NCBI GenBank assembly: GCA_032629725.1
Contig: JAFEVB010000012.1
Location: forward strand, 1,116,001-1,180,000
DNA from: Gremmenia infestans
Lineage: Eukaryota > Ascomycota > Leotiomycetes > Helotiales > Hamatocanthoscyphaceae
Length of the DNA: 64,000 bases
Direction of reading: 5' to 3'
Position 1 is the first letter of the stretch, and every line of letters starts with the position of its first letter. The notes beneath the pieces were generated by a model that had not been told where the DNA came from, did not search any database, and worked only from the letters and a program-made list of their open reading frames with translations. The translations under genes and the position numbers were made by a program. Positions 44,673 through 57,679 of the stretch are shown here, piece by piece.

Positions 44673-46058
44673 TCATTTCATCCCCAGCAGTGCCTTAGCC
44701 CCCGGCTCACTACAAACATAAACAACATCATGCGCATCACTAAAGCCATTGAATCGCGTAGCACTGCACTTCGTATAAGCTCCCATATCCTCAAAGTACA
44801 GCCAATCGCCCATATCAAGTGTATGATCAAAGCGCACACTCTCTGCGATACGATCAATGCCATCACAAGTCGGGCCCCAGATAGAATACTCGGTGCTTTC
44901 ATTGTGGTGAGATTGTTGGGAAGAGAGCGCGTTGTAGTGGAAGCGTTGGTTTGCTCCGGTCTGCAGGACATGTGCAATGGGGTTCTGGTGATCGAATATG
45001 ATGCTTGAGAAATTGCCGTATAAACCATCATTGAGGTACAGCATATAGCTCTTGATGCCGGTCTCAGGGAGCGTGATGGTACGGCGCGCGATGATGTGGC
45101 ATGCGATGGTAAACGCAGAAGAGACGTAATAACGCCCCGGCTCACCGATGACGTTGATATTGGATGGCATGTAATCGTCCAGGGCAGCGCTAAGAACAGC
45201 AGCCATGTCTTCGAAAGTCTCACTGCAGAACCCACCACCAACGTCGAGGGTGTGGAGGGAGAAGCCGTGGTCTGCGGCTTGGTCAAAGACGGTGCGGGCA
45301 TCGCGAACCGCCTTCATAAATGCGAGGGGGTCGGAGGCGCCAGATCCAACGTGGAAAGAGACGCCTACTACATTAAGGCCCAACTCCTTAGCTAGGGAAA
45401 GAAGCTCTTCTGTAGTGTCCATTGCGGCGCCAAATTTCAGACTCAAGCGACATAAGCTGGATGAGTCGTCGGTGCAGATGCGGAGGAAGAGCTCGGCTCC
45501 TGGGTACAGCTTCTTGATCTTGTAGAGCTCGTCCGTATTGTCAAATGTCATCTGCTTAACGCCTTGGTTGGCTGCATAGCGCACGTAGGAGTTCGTCTTG
45601 CAGGGCTGAGCATAGATGATACGGCTTGGGTCGATGCCTGCCTTGAGGACCATTTCAATTTCAGCCTTAGAGGCACAGTCGAAGCCAGTTCCAAGCTCCG
45701 ATAGAAGTCGGATAACTTGGGGGTCGGGGTTACACTTGACCGCTGCAAAGTCTTAGCATGAGGGATTTTGCTATATAATAGGAATCTTACCGTAAAAGGG
45801 CTTGACGCGTGGGAGGTTCAGCTTCCATCTCATATGCTGCCGATAAACCTCGCCGAGATCAGCTACGAAGAAAGTGTCTTCGTCGCCGGGCTCGCAGATA
45901 TCATGATCGATATTTTGGACCTTTTCCTTCAGAGCATTTCCAATCAGTTGTTTGGGGGTGTTCACGCCATTGAGCTCGATGTAGGAGGACTTTGAATTCT
46001 CAAAGTACCTATCGAGGGTTGGTGTGGTTACAAGAGTTTCAGTGGCGGAAGGTGACAT
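44673..46058 (-). CDS. SPE1: Ornithine decarboxylase
   Basis: First committed step of polyamine synthesis, ornithine to putrescine, cytosolic homodimer using PLP. Exons 45791-46058 and 44673-45742 on the minus strand; 445 residues. The PLP lysine is about Lys92 in AVKCNPDP, rebuilt across the intron; GEPGRYYV and GGGFC bind the phosphate; GPTCDGID supplies the catalytic cysteine from the partner subunit; CSATRFNGF closes the site. The start at 46058 (MSPSATETL) is the first in-frame ATG; the frame stays open upstream without one. Polyamine-dependent turnover through antizyme is known for fungal ODC, and the upstream leader may carry further control. Confidence 0.95.
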
Positions 46059-48496
46059 ATCCTCGAAAAAGAACGAGGGGTTTGTTTTGTGGTAAAAGCC
46101 TTTCACATGTTAGCTTTGATATCATCCAATTGTCCTGAATTGATTGAGACATACTTAATACTCTGAAGGGGTGTTAGGGAGGTCTGTATCGATCAGATCC
46201 TGAACTGATCTGACGAGGTCGGCTCGACTCTTCCTCTGCGAGAGGAAGAACCTGTAAACTCGTCCTATGCGGCAGCTGAGAAGTTGGGGATGGAACGGGG
46301 GTGTTGTATGACAAGTCGAACAGAATTCGCTCAATTTGCCAAGTGAACAGCAAGAGGAGGGGGTCGGGTGTTGAGGATGTCCCTGTTTGGTCGTAGAGAG
46401 TAATCTTGATCAGAGACTAGACTTCCGGCCGCAGGAGCCGTGGTGGGTATGTTTGCCTTTGAGAAGACCAAAGGCAGTCGAGAGGTATTGAGGGATCCGT
46501 AGGGATCTGTATTGGGGATGTGTTAGATGTGTATGTGTTCGAATTGTGTGCATGTTGCCGTGACGGGGATAAACACCGAGGGTGATCTGGATCCAGTATG
46601 ACAATGACACCGCCTTTTCTGGCAGATGGAGGGAGGGGTGGGACTTACCAGAGGCAAGCGGCTGAATGCAGAGACTAGATTCGTAATTCTGGTATTGTTG
46701 TAGGTACAGGGTATCGACGACTGGGACGTCTAGGGTGTGCAAAAGTGTGTAGAACTTCGAGATGTCGAAGGGTGTTGAGGTGTTGTGTTGACGAGTGAAA
46801 GCGAAGGCGAGGGGGAGCTTGAAATTTTTGCTTTTAGGTGTGTGGTCATCGCTACTCGTACTTAGCAACGAACGGTTTGGGCCAAGAGCTCTTTAGCCGC
46901 CTAATCCTTGCAACTGCGACTGCAACTGCAACATGAATTGCAAGAAAATAACGCACCAAAGGAAATGTGCAATACACAGTCTCTTTCTCTTCTTCCTCCT
47001 CTCTTCTAACACTGAACTTCTTTCTCCTGATAGAAATGTCCAAATGGGGAAATCTTGGCACATGGAAACAACACAAAAATGCCTCAAATTTCCCCTCTGT
47101 ACCTGCATTTTGGTTCACATGACGTAATTAGACCTCTTTGAAAAATCCAAATATTGGTCTAGAATCCATAGGTAGAGAGTATCTAAATATGTATTTAATC
47201 TACTACATTACCAGTGGTTGCATATTTCTAGAGTAAGAACGACCATGTGACAAGACTAGCAATCCACAAAATCGAAAAATGTCTCACCAAACCCCTCACT
47301 ACTACGAGTACAAGTAGGTATATGCTATAGCACGTCTGGGGAAATGTGGAAATGTCAATATCTCCCTCCACACATTAACCATCACTTTGAAGCATGCCAC
47401 GTCTCTCTCACCATCCCCCTGGACATTCTCCAATTCTACACCTCTCTGAATCCAACAGCATGAACATCCCCATCCCCAACCCACCCCACAAAACATCATG
47501 TCCTCACATCTTTAGTCCGCCATCCCACAACTCCAGGACAACAGCTCTGAAATAAGACGGAGCCAGCCAGCCAATCTCTCATCCTGATCCACCCCTTCGA
47601 AACGCAAAACCTAAGATACCGAAGTACCTCGAGCCAGGTTACTCAGGGAATGACTTGTCAGAGAAAAAAAGGCTGATATCGCTCTTGCGCTAGGCTTCGT
47701 GAAGCCATGACTTGTGATCTGCCAGCCATTGAAGGGGACTGTAGACGTGGTTATCTGTTCGTAGCGCGTGGTCGTTCACCTTGTAGGTAAGGTAAGGAAG
47801 CAAAAAAAAACATATCTCGAACCTACTTAACCACTGATATATACAAGGTAAGCTAGCAAGAATACCTAAGTATGATTCCTACCCATCCATGGCAAGGTAC
47901 CTATCTAGGTATTCCAGATCATACGGTGCGGTATCTATCGCATCTATCAGCCGAAGCTGCGCTACCCCTGGTGCTCCTGGTGCGCTGCCCAAGCCAAGTC
48001 AAGTCAAACCACAGACAGAACGCCAGCCAGCCCCATCAGCTACCGCCGTACTGCTCTCTAACACCAGTGTACAATCAGCAGTGCTTCATATATTCCCAAC
48101 CGCGTCGTTTTGTTCGATTCTGGTCAAGTCAGGTCCGGTCGTGCATGGTGCTTAGTTGTTAGTCAGGCGAAAATTTAATAGAGGTCATAGTTATGGCTCG
48201 CTTAGTCATCATCGAGAAGCTTAGACCTTTCGCTTCAAAACAAACTACTATCAACATTTGAATGTGGTTTTATTCTATTCTATTCTATTGAAAATTCGGG
48301 GCCGATTCTCATTAACACATGTTTCGTTTAATAGCAGTATATTTACATATTCAAATTCAAATACAAATGATAATCACCACCCATCTAATAATCAGGTGAG
48401 GAGCCCCTTTCCAAGAGAAGCCATGACCGTGCCAAATCCAACACCTCACCCAATTCTTCTACCCACCCCTACTTCACAACACACCTCATTAATCTC
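46059..48496. other. Long upstream region of SPE1
   Basis: About 2.4 kb, likely including a long 5' leader. On the minus strand ATG-TGA (46108-46103) forms a minimal upstream ORF 45 bases before the SPE1 start, unless it is removed in a leader intron beginning GTATGT. A 152-codon minus-strand frame (46868-46410) crosses a good GTAAGT donor near 46650. A TATTC pentamer repeat lies at about 48271-48290. No independent gene is supported. Confidence 0.45.
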
Positions 48497-50115
48497 TCAA
48501 TACCCCGGATCATCCTGACACAAATGCTTCGGACTACTAAACCCATCCAAATTCGCCGCGCTGATAAACCTCTGCGTCTTCCCTAGATCCCCGCTACAAA
48601 CTGGTCCGCACCAGACCGGTCGACTATCATGTCCGTAATCCTGTAGGATATACGCCTTGTCGAAGTAACTCGAGCCGATTGCGTTGCTTACGTCGCACAC
48701 GGGGATGGTGAAGGTACCTTCCCATGAAACGCCTTGGGCACCCGGGTTGCGCCAGCCGCCGGATAGGGCGGCTTCGGCGCGGGACGTGGCGGTGCTGGAG
48801 TTGTAGTTGTATTCAGCGACGGCGTAGGCATCGAGGGAGGAGTTTATGACGTCCTATGGTGTTTGTTAGTCTATCTATTTAGAATGGAGAGGTGGAGAGG
48901 AGAGGGCTAGACGTACTGCAATCTGGATGCCAGACCAGTCACCTTGACCGAGCTGATCGCCACCAGGTGGCATGGCAACCCAGCCCCATTGATGGGAAGT
49001 CGTTGACACCACATCATTTTCTTGCCAATAGTATAGATACCACGCTTTGCCATCACGGCAGACGCTGGAGCCCTGCGGGCCCTGACCAATACCTTGGCCA
49101 TCGCCACAAGCTCCGCCGCCAATGATGAAGATCTTCTGGGTGCGCCAGAGGAGGTTTATGGCATTGCCGACGAGGAAGTTATTCATCACGTCGATAACAG
49201 CATTCTTGTCGACGCCAGGGAAATCGACGAACGAGCCTCCCTTAAGGTAGGCGGTGATGTCGCTTCCTTGGAACTGAGAGCCGTGCATGAGATCGTTGTT
49301 GGCTGAGGTGAAGGATTTCATGGCGCCAACGACGATCTGACCAAGGATTCCTCCTAGATCAGCAGACTTCTGGAACGTATCATCTTGGCTGTTGTGATAT
49401 GCTAATTAGAACACGTGCAAGCATGAAAGCAATGAGGAGGTTATACTTACTGCGTACCAACTAATGGACCTGCTGCGCCAACAGCGCCACCAACTATAGA
49501 GGAAGCAGCTCCAGCCATGGCACCCAAAACCGGATCAACCAACCCCGCGAAGGAGGCCCCAATACCAACAATGGTAGCCGCCAGATTCAGCATCTCCTTT
49601 AGAACAGTGGCACTCTTATCATCTTTATCTTTATAAAACGTCAAAGCCCAAGAGTCCTTGCTCAGCGCCGCAGCAATAGCGCTGACTTCGAAAGACTGGC
49701 TTAGCCCAATAAAATACGAATGCAGGCGATTCACACTCTCTGCAACATAGTACGCATTCCGAATATCATCTCCCTTGTCGTTCAAAACCCGATTGTCGCA
49801 CGGATCCAAGTCGCAGTCACTCGGTGACCCGTCGTCACGGCATGACCAGTCCGGATTTCCAATAGCCCATTGTCCAAACGCCCCCGCGAAGCCTTGGCTG
49901 TTAGCGTTAATGTCGGACGTGTGGTTGCTAACCCAGGTGCTCAGCCAGGCATCCGTGTTGTGACTCTGCCAATCTGCGTTCGTCTGGCCGTAGAACTGGG
50001 ACACTGTTCCACAGCGACGATGCAGACCGAGAGCAGATGTGGTCTCGGTGGTAGGGAGAGCTGAGGCTGAGGAGAAGATGAGCGCGAGGCATGCAAAAAA
50101 GAGTGGATGATGCAT
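48497..50115 (-). CDS. Secreted cysteine-containing fungal protein with Gly/Ala-rich hydrophobic core, unknown function
   Basis: Exons 49451-50115, 48917-49388 and 48497-48853 on the minus strand; 497 residues. A signal peptide (MHHPLFFACLALIFSSASA) is followed by a domain with paired cysteines (SCRDDGSPSDCDLDPCDN). Then comes a 40-residue Gly/Ala-rich hydrophobic segment around residues 175-220 (ATIVGIGASFAGLVDPVLGA, AGAASSIVGGAVGAAGPLVG), and a second domain with CGDGQGIGQGPQGSSVCRDG and CDVSNAIGSSYF, ending in a Cys-rich tail. Similar extracellular proteins occur across Pezizomycotina, but I cannot name a function. The Gly-zipper-like stretch could pack helices or insert in membranes (inference). 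All three exons join in phase. Confidence 0.8.
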
Positions 50116-51642
50116 GCTTGACTGCTAGTAAATAAACGAAAGATAGGACAACAAAGAGAGAAAGCGAGAGTCGATGAACAAAAAAAAGCTTTTCTCTACT
50201 CCGTGAAGAACCAAGCCCATTTAATACTTCTCCATCCCGCTCGAGTTGAAGATCGAAATACTAATTTCCCCGAGCATGAAATCCTACACCCCATCAGCAC
50301 AACACAAACAACACAACCCATCCCCCCACCCTATTTTCCATTCTATACATAGCCTTCCTTCATTCGACCTACCAGCTGGTGGCCTTGTCCATACAAAGAA
50401 ACAGAACGGTACGGTACGGTACGATACATCATACTCCAATTAACCCATCCACAGCCCTAACCGCATCTCAACACGGGAACATCCCCTCCTACTATCTCCA
50501 CACTCACTCACTCGCTCACTCGCTGACAGGATAGGGTAGAATCGCAGGATCTGCCAGATATAGTAGGTGGTGTCGTGTGGTCTTCCTTGAATATCATCCT
50601 TCGCGCCAAAATGTCCACAACCTTATATCTTGGCACCGGGGCTACTGTACCAGAGCCTCAAAATAGAGTTATTTCGGCAGAGCGCATTGCAGTGCAGTGC
50701 TTACTCGAGGCTTGAGCAATGAATGAGCAACCAGCCGTAATTATCCCACACTCGTGTCGTGCTCCGTAGGGTGTATACTCCACAAGGCAGGCAGGGGTTC
50801 TCATGCACGCACGAAGAGGCGCCGGGTCTCTGAAACGTAGTCCGATAAGTTTGTTATGTAACTCTGCCGTAGATGAGAGTTGTCGATTACCTATTACCAT
50901 CAAGTTTTATAAAACAGTACTCCATAAAAGAGCGAAGGATGCCAGGCAAGTGCAGTACCCGAGATCTTATCTCGTATTACTCAAGCGTACATCCATCCCC
51001 CTTACCATCCATACATACTACCCTCTCGTAGGCTCCGTAGCTGGTCTTGGCATTGAATCCTGAAGCTTGGCATGCCTTACATTGCATTCGAAAAAGAGAA
51101 ATGCGATCGAATCTTACCTTGGGCACTTAGGTACTTGAGGAAAGGATGGAACTTGGAAAGCTGTAGGAATAGCTCGCTTATGTACTACTCGTATATCTTA
51201 GTTAGAGTGGCCGCTGGATTGTAGATCGTATCGCATACAAGGGATCCCCCCTCCTTTCTTTTCTTCGCGTCTTTGTTCCTTCCATCTCAGTCAGCCTTGG
51301 GAGTTGGATTGAAACACAGTAGGTACTTGATAATTATCCTGCATCCCTGCTCGTGCCCGCCCTACCCTTTATACTGCTATTTGCATAAAAGCGCAAGTAG
51401 TAGTAGTAGTAGTAGTAGTACTGTAATAGCAACTCATTTAGGTCTATGGAATTAATAACCTAAAGTCTGCAAGGATGGTACTGTTAGACGCAAAGCAAAA
51501 CAAAGCAAAGCAGAGCAGACTTCGCTCCTTCCCAGACAAGTTCTTAACAGCTTCATTTCGAGAGACATTAGTTTGGAGTGATAGTAATCATGATCTAATA
51601 TACAGGAGTGGAATACATGTTTTGTATATACTGTACACCCAT
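50116..51642. other. Intergenic region with several microsatellites
   Basis: About 1.5 kb: a GGTAC pentamer run near 50408-50424, CTCACTCG repeats near 50505-50525 and a GTA run at 51397. No gene supported. Confidence 0.5.
51397..51420. repeat. GTA trinucleotide microsatellite (eight units)
   Basis: Eight perfect GTA units between the secreted-protein gene promoter and the 3' end of the CYM1 gene; non-coding. Confidence 0.9.
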
Positions 51643-54600
51643 TTACAAGCTTGGCTCAGATGACTCTTCCTCCTCAACAACTTCCCCCTCAGCAACCTTC
51701 AACTCCCTCTCCTCCCACGACTCGTCAACCCACGCCTTCTTCTCTCCCAAAAACACAATTCTCTCATTCCCCTTCTCCAAGCCCTCAACCACATACTCCT
51801 GCGCCACATTCCGCACCTGGTCCGCCGTAACATCAAGCAACTCCTCCCTCCTCCTTTGCGCCATCTCTTCATCAACACCACTCAAGAACCTACTCATGCC
51901 CTCCTCGGACACACTCTCTGGTGCATCCACGCTTTGGAATACCGATAATTTAGCCTCTTCAATATCCCTCTCGCTCCACTGCTTATCCACAGCCCATTGT
52001 CCCGCATTCTGCATGATGCTCAGCGTATTTTGCGGGTTCGGATCACGGTACGAGTAGAAGCCAAAAATGCCTTGAATCCCCTTCGCGTAAGCACCGCCAC
52101 CGTACGCTCCGCCTTTCTCGCGGATCTCGTGGTGCAGGTGTTTGTGCGTTAAGAGTTGGGCGAGAATCTGTAGGGGCGCGCCTGCTGGTGAGGTGTAGGA
52201 GACTGTGGGGAGGGAGAGGGCGCCGTAATAGACTTGGTAAGGGAGGGGGAAGAAGGTTTTCGAATTGCGAGAGAGTTCTGGGACTGGGACCTTGAATCCT
52301 GGATTCCTGTTCGTGGGGATGGAGGAGAGGAAGTTATGGAGTTCTGATTCGTTGGTGGCGACGCTTTCGGCGCCGCAGGTTATCGCTGCGCGGAAAGTGC
52401 TGGAGGATGAGAGGGCGAATTCTTGGATGCGTTTGAGCTTCTCGATCACATGTTCTAGCTCTGCCATTTCCGTGAATGACGAGAGCTGTGTGATGAGTTG
52501 GACTTGGGATAGACCGCCGATTTGTTCTCGTAATCGGCCGTAGTTTGTGAGGCCTGCTTCGGCGTAGCCTCGAGCAAAGCCGTGTCCGGAAGATGCAATG
52601 CTGTTCACGGCACCATCAGCGGAACCTTGCAAGAGCTGTCTGATTCGAGCCCCTGCCTTGGGTCCCGTGAAATCTGTTTCGAGGATCAACTTTCGGATTA
52701 AGTCATACATGAATGGCACATTGCGATCCAGAGCTGTTCCCGAGAAACTTATTCCTTCTGCACCTGATTTGAAATCATGTGGAGATGGAGAGGCATAATA
52801 TCCTGTATTCACCCCTCCTGTCTTCAGTTTAATAAGGTCTTCAAGCTGTTCCATTGACATGTCTCTTGTCCCTAAGCGCATTATAGAATCCGAGAACAGT
52901 GGCAGGTAAGCTCTGAGCTCTTCTGGCAGGTTCTCAAAGGTGTTGATTGCTCGGAAATAGGTAAGCCCATTTGTCGGCGCTTCTCTCCACTGAACGCTCA
53001 CGTCTCCAAGCTTTGAATCCCTCACTTCGTGTATCACCTTTTGCCGAGGGATGTCCTTGACATAGACGGTCGGCAGGCAGCTGAGATCTTGGGTATTGGA
53101 TTTGCCTTGCTCTTCAAGGAGCTCCAATTCACGTTTCTCCAGCTGTGCACGGGCTTCTGCTTCGCCTCCTGCTTGCTTCGTAACTTCAGAGATCTTTGAC
53201 GCAAGCCTAGTAGCTTCTTCTTGGACTAGCTCATCGGCGTAGGTTGTTGATGGGGTCATCGTAAATGTGAGGGTATTGTCGTTCAACAAATATTTCTCTA
53301 GCAGCCCTTCCAAGTAACCTCCTTCAGCCAATTTTGCCTCAAACGCCGAGACGGTATCATTCCAGGCCAAAGACTCAAATGGGTCTACCCCTTCAAACCA
53401 GTGAGGCTTAATTCTTTGCATTAGATTCATGCCAAATTTAGCTGTCTTGTGCTTCAAGCTAAGCTCCAGTTGATGCATATATCCATCAATTTTCGATTTG
53501 TCAAATCCATTCTTGTGAGCTTCTTGGAAAGTCTTGCTAATAGCTTCTTTTACTTTGGGAACATCGGCCTCTTTGACACCAGTGAGTCCCACTGAGAAAA
53601 TTGCTATTCTTCCTGAACCATCATATCCACTGTTAGGGCTCCATTCGGTACCCAGACCAGCTTCAATCAGATTTTGATATAATGGCGACCCGTATCCGTT
53701 CATCAACAGCGCAGACAATAAGCCCAGAGAGAAGTTTTCAAGAACATCCGTGGTATCCCCCATCAGCCAAGACGTCGATGTTTTGTATTGCATATCCTTG
53801 CCCACCAACGGATCTATTGGACCCGCCACAGTAACGTTCTGTGGTCCGCCACTAAGGTCTATAGGGCGGTGAATTTCGAAGTCTCCTTGGATACGGTTGA
53901 AAGCACTTAATTGAGCATTAACTTCTTCTAAATGGTCGGCCAATGGCATATCTCCATATGTAAAAACTTTGGCGTTGCTCGGATGGTAATGCTCGGCATG
54001 GAACTTCTTTAGTTGCTTGTATGTTAAATCCGTCATTTTTTGAGGGTCTCCTCCTGAATTGTTGATTGCTGGAAATATGTGGTCCTGGAACTTGATGTAA
54101 TAGAGGTATCCAGCATCCGACATTTGCCCTTTCATCTCATTGTATACCACGCCCTTGAACACCAATTTGCTGTCTTCTGGCTTTGCGGCATCTCCTTCTA
54201 CAGCAGCCTTGGGATTTTCAGGACCAATCCTCCATCCCTCCTGTGTGAAATCACTCTCCTTCAAAAGAGGGTGTAATGTGGCATCGAGATATACGGACAT
54301 CAAATTCTTGAAGTCTTGTTCGTTGGTGGTGGCGAAAGGGTAGAAAGTATGGTCCGAGGCAGTGAAAGCGTTCATGAAATTGGAGAGAGTTCGTGGTAGC
54401 ATCTTGAAGAATGGGTCACGAATGGGATATCTAAAATCATTCTCAGCATTAATCCTTGGAAGGGTTAGAGTGCTAGCTACTTTTCGCTCCCACATAGTGT
54501 TGTATGCTCGAGTATATGCGGTACTCCTGTATCATCTGGCGGATTCGTCTTGAAACCGATGGAGAAGACATTATTCTTGTCTTCTCTGGCTACATGCAAA

Positions 54601-54770
54601 TAGTCTGCACCGGTCTTGTCATGTTGCAGATGTAGAGCTGTCAACTCGAGCTCCGGGACATGTTTCGAGCGCACGAGAGTGAAGCCATGGAGTTTCTCCC
54701 CTGGCTTTGGGTATTGGGCGAGCTCTGTGACTGCTTTCCGGATGGTCCCCTTGGATGCGTTCCGTAACAT
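51643..54770 (-). CDS. CYM1: Mitochondrial presequence protease, M16C metalloprotease (Cym1/PreP)
   Basis: Degrades cleaved targeting presequences and other short peptides in the mitochondrial matrix. Exons 54481-54770 and 51643-54430 on the minus strand; 1025 residues, the family length. The inverted zinc motif HILEH is at about residues 85-89, with the distal Glu in VVYNEMKGQMS; TLCGSEKYPIRDPFFKML is rebuilt across the 50-nt intron. The second, inactive M16 half follows a linker rich in Glu (EEQGKSNTQD). The amino end (MLRNASKGTIRKAV) is basic and short for a presequence; an extra 5' exon ending before TCAAACAG is possible. It is divergent from the taxilin gene. Confidence 0.94.
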
Positions 54771-55402
54771 CCTGTTTGACGATAGGGGATACGAGTATAT
54801 GGTCGAGATGGAAGATAGGAGACGGGGAGGTATAGATGGTGATGCAGATCCAGAGATTTTAGATGCAAGGCCAGCTCGGAGCCTCGCGTAGCAGCATACA
54901 GTACGGACAGAAATTATTCAGTAGTGCATAAAACCATATAGGTTAGGATAGGCCAATCAACAGCGTTTAAAAGTAAATCGTATTGCATGGGTCGGTCTTA
55001 AACTCATAAAAATCAGTACTTTACACTATATCAATCCTGTATTAATAAACATAAAAATATACTTTCGAAATTAACAATCTTTCATTTCGTATTTGGTTCC
55101 ATTCCCATGACATTATTATATAAGTATTACTGTATCCCCCTTTCCACGATACCGGGTCGAGCCTCCTCATTTGAAACTTGAGCCCGCTAGTCTCTATCTG
55201 TCTTACGCTCTTTCCGCAACAACTTCACGAGAGGAAACAGTAGAGGGCAAGCAGGACGAGCATTTGGGAATACAAGCAATCAGAACACAAGGACGAAGCT
55301 GTTCCCGAGTACACACATCTTCGCCCAGCAGCTGTGCTTGCGCCAGCTAGCTTCGATCACCCACCCCGAACAAACGACCCAGCGATCCATCCCAAATGCA
55401 AC
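54771..55402. other. Divergent promoter between CYM1 and the taxilin gene
   Basis: About 630 bases; AT-rich centre at 54990-55110. A further CYM1 leader exon may lie at 54771-54890. Nothing else seen. Confidence 0.4.
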
Positions 55403-57679
55403 ATGTCGACCGCCAATAATCCAACTCATACAACTGTACCTGCGCCCTCTAGAGCCTCCTCGATTCCTTCGAATCATACTCATCCAGAGTCTGCCTACAC
55501 AAATGGCAACCACCACCATCACCACGATGCTGGTATCACCCACCAATCCGCGGCGGCAAATGCTGCGAAGAAGGGCAAGCAGAAGAAAGCGACGGACCCG
55601 AACGAAGCCTCCAAGTTGATCGCAGCGAAGATCTCGCAATTGGAGCTAGGAGCTGCAGAGGATAAGGAGCAGGAGGCTGAAATTGGTTGGTTATGCTCAT
55701 TTCCTTCTCGCGTTTGAATTTTTGCTGTGAAGTTGTCTGCCGGACTTGGTTTGCCTCGAATGTTTGCAGGACGAAGAAATATGGTAATATTTGCTATTAT
55801 ATACCTGTCTTGAGGGCTGTTGGAGAACTCGCGATATTATACGCCATCTCGACGATGTATAAATGCCATAAAATCCGCCAGACCTATCCCCCGGAGCATA
55901 GCAAGGCGCAGAAAACTTTCATTTTGCCATACACGAGGAGTGTATCTATAGACTTGCACCTCATGATCCACCAGTCTCGGAAATAAAAAGCATAAGGAAC
56001 CATCTCACGATTTAACGGCGAATTCGAGACAAACATGATCTTGTAAAGTATACCGAACTTCTCCGTCCTCTATATGGTCTTGGACAACCCACGGCAATCG
56101 GGATGATTCAGGACACCTACTCGGTCCTCTATGGCAAAACCGAACGTACGCCCGCACAAGACCGGTTTGAGCTACCAGAACGAGGATGAAGCGACCTATT
56201 ATAGATTTTTATTCAGATTATTCCGCATTTGCGCTTTGTTCATTGGAAACCTATGAAGCTCTCCGCAGAACGCCCCCACTAACAAATTTATTCTACAGAG
56301 CGAGAGGTCAAGAAAGCAAATCGCGAGCTGAACAACCTTACCTCGAAGATGGACGACTTGGGGAAAATTGATTATCTACAGAAGCAGGTCACAGAGCACC
56401 TTACAAATATGAAAAGGTGGCAGCGCAAGAGTTCGAAGAATCAGAAGCGCTCAGACGATTTGCAGAAGGAGAAGGATCAGAGAACTAGCGAGCTCACCAA
56501 GCAAAGTGGCATGCGGGAGAAATTGGAGAAGCTTTGCAGGGAGCTACAAAAAGAGAATAATCGACTCAAGGTCCGCTTGTTCATCTGAAGTCGAATTAGG
56601 TCGTAGAGTACTGATGGCTCAATATAGTCCGAGAACCGAGATCTGAAAGATTCTGACAAGAGTAATCATGAAGCGTGGGATGATAAATTCCACCACCTTT
56701 TATGGCAGCTACAGGAATACCAAGAAGCGAAAGATCACCCTCAAGCTCAGGTTGTCAATATTGAGGTGGAAGAATTGTTCGTTTTCACTCCCGATTTCTA
56801 TGGCGTTTGCTAATTTCTCTAGGTTCAAACAACGTTTCAAGTCCTTAATTGAGCAATATGAATTGAGGGAACTGCATTTTCATTCAGTAATGAGGTCAAA
56901 AGAACTGGAACTTCAGTATCACATGGCCAGATTTGACCGCGAGAAGAAAGCTGCAGAAGCAGAAGGCACTCGGTCTAAGGCTCTGAATGCCCAGGTTCTG
57001 ACATTCTCAAAGACTGAATCAGAATTGCGCCATCAGTTGAACATCTATGTGGAAAAATTCAAGCAGGTAAGGGCAAAACATTTGATTATAATTCTGCGAT
57101 TAAGTTCGAAAACATTATATATTTCTATTTACAAAGTCATCAAATCTAACAAACCTGTAGGTGGAGGATACACTCAACAATAGCAACGACCTTTTTCTAA
57201 CATTTCGAAAAGAAATGGAAGATATGTCCAAAAAGACCAAGCGGCTGGAAAAAGAGAATGTGACTCTGACGCGGAAGCACGACTTGACAAACCAGAATAT
57301 TCTTAAGATGGCTGAAGAGCGTAAAACCAACTTGGAAAATTTGGAGCAGTTGCGAAAAAAGAATGAGAAACTTACAAGCATTATCAATCAAATGCAAAAG
57401 CAGGGGAGAGGGATGCCCAGCGGAATGGCAGGAATGGCCGAAGGGACTATAGAGGGGGAATATGCCGAGGGTGATATGGAGGGTACGGAGAGCGAGTATG
57501 AATATGAAGATGAAGATGCTGAGGATGGTGATGAGGAAGGGAGTGAGGAGGGAGAGTATGATGAGGATACTGAGGAAGAGCATGTTGAAGGTCCCAAGCC
57601 CTTTGGTCCTCCTCCGCCGCCTACAATGGCTGCTGTAAATGGGGTTTCGGCCGCTGCGAATGGTATCAAGCAGCATTGA
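55403..57679 (+). CDS. Taxilin family coiled-coil protein
   Basis: Exons 55403-55685, 56299-56570, 56628-56776, 56823-57066 and 57161-57679; 488 residues. Taxilins bind syntaxins and the nascent-chain complex and take part in vesicle traffic. The Taxilin domain is a long coiled coil: EREVKKANRELNNLTSKMDD, KLEKLCRELQKENNRLK with SENRDL (the family signature), VEELFKQRFKSLIEQYELRE and KEMEDMSKKTKRLEKEN. The amino end is low complexity with a histidine run (NGNHHHHH); the carboxyl end is acidic (EYEYEDEDAEDGDEEGSEEG) then PPPPP. Intron 1 is 613 nt, about ten times the local norm; the donor GTTGGT is weak, yet phase and family sequence (EAEIEREVKK) fit. Confidence 0.88.

Noticed and set aside
46410..46868. 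152-codon minus-strand ORF upstream of SPE1, considered as a gene
   Set aside because: His/Thr/Ser-rich second half, crosses a strong GTAAGT donor, and lies where the ODC leader is expected.
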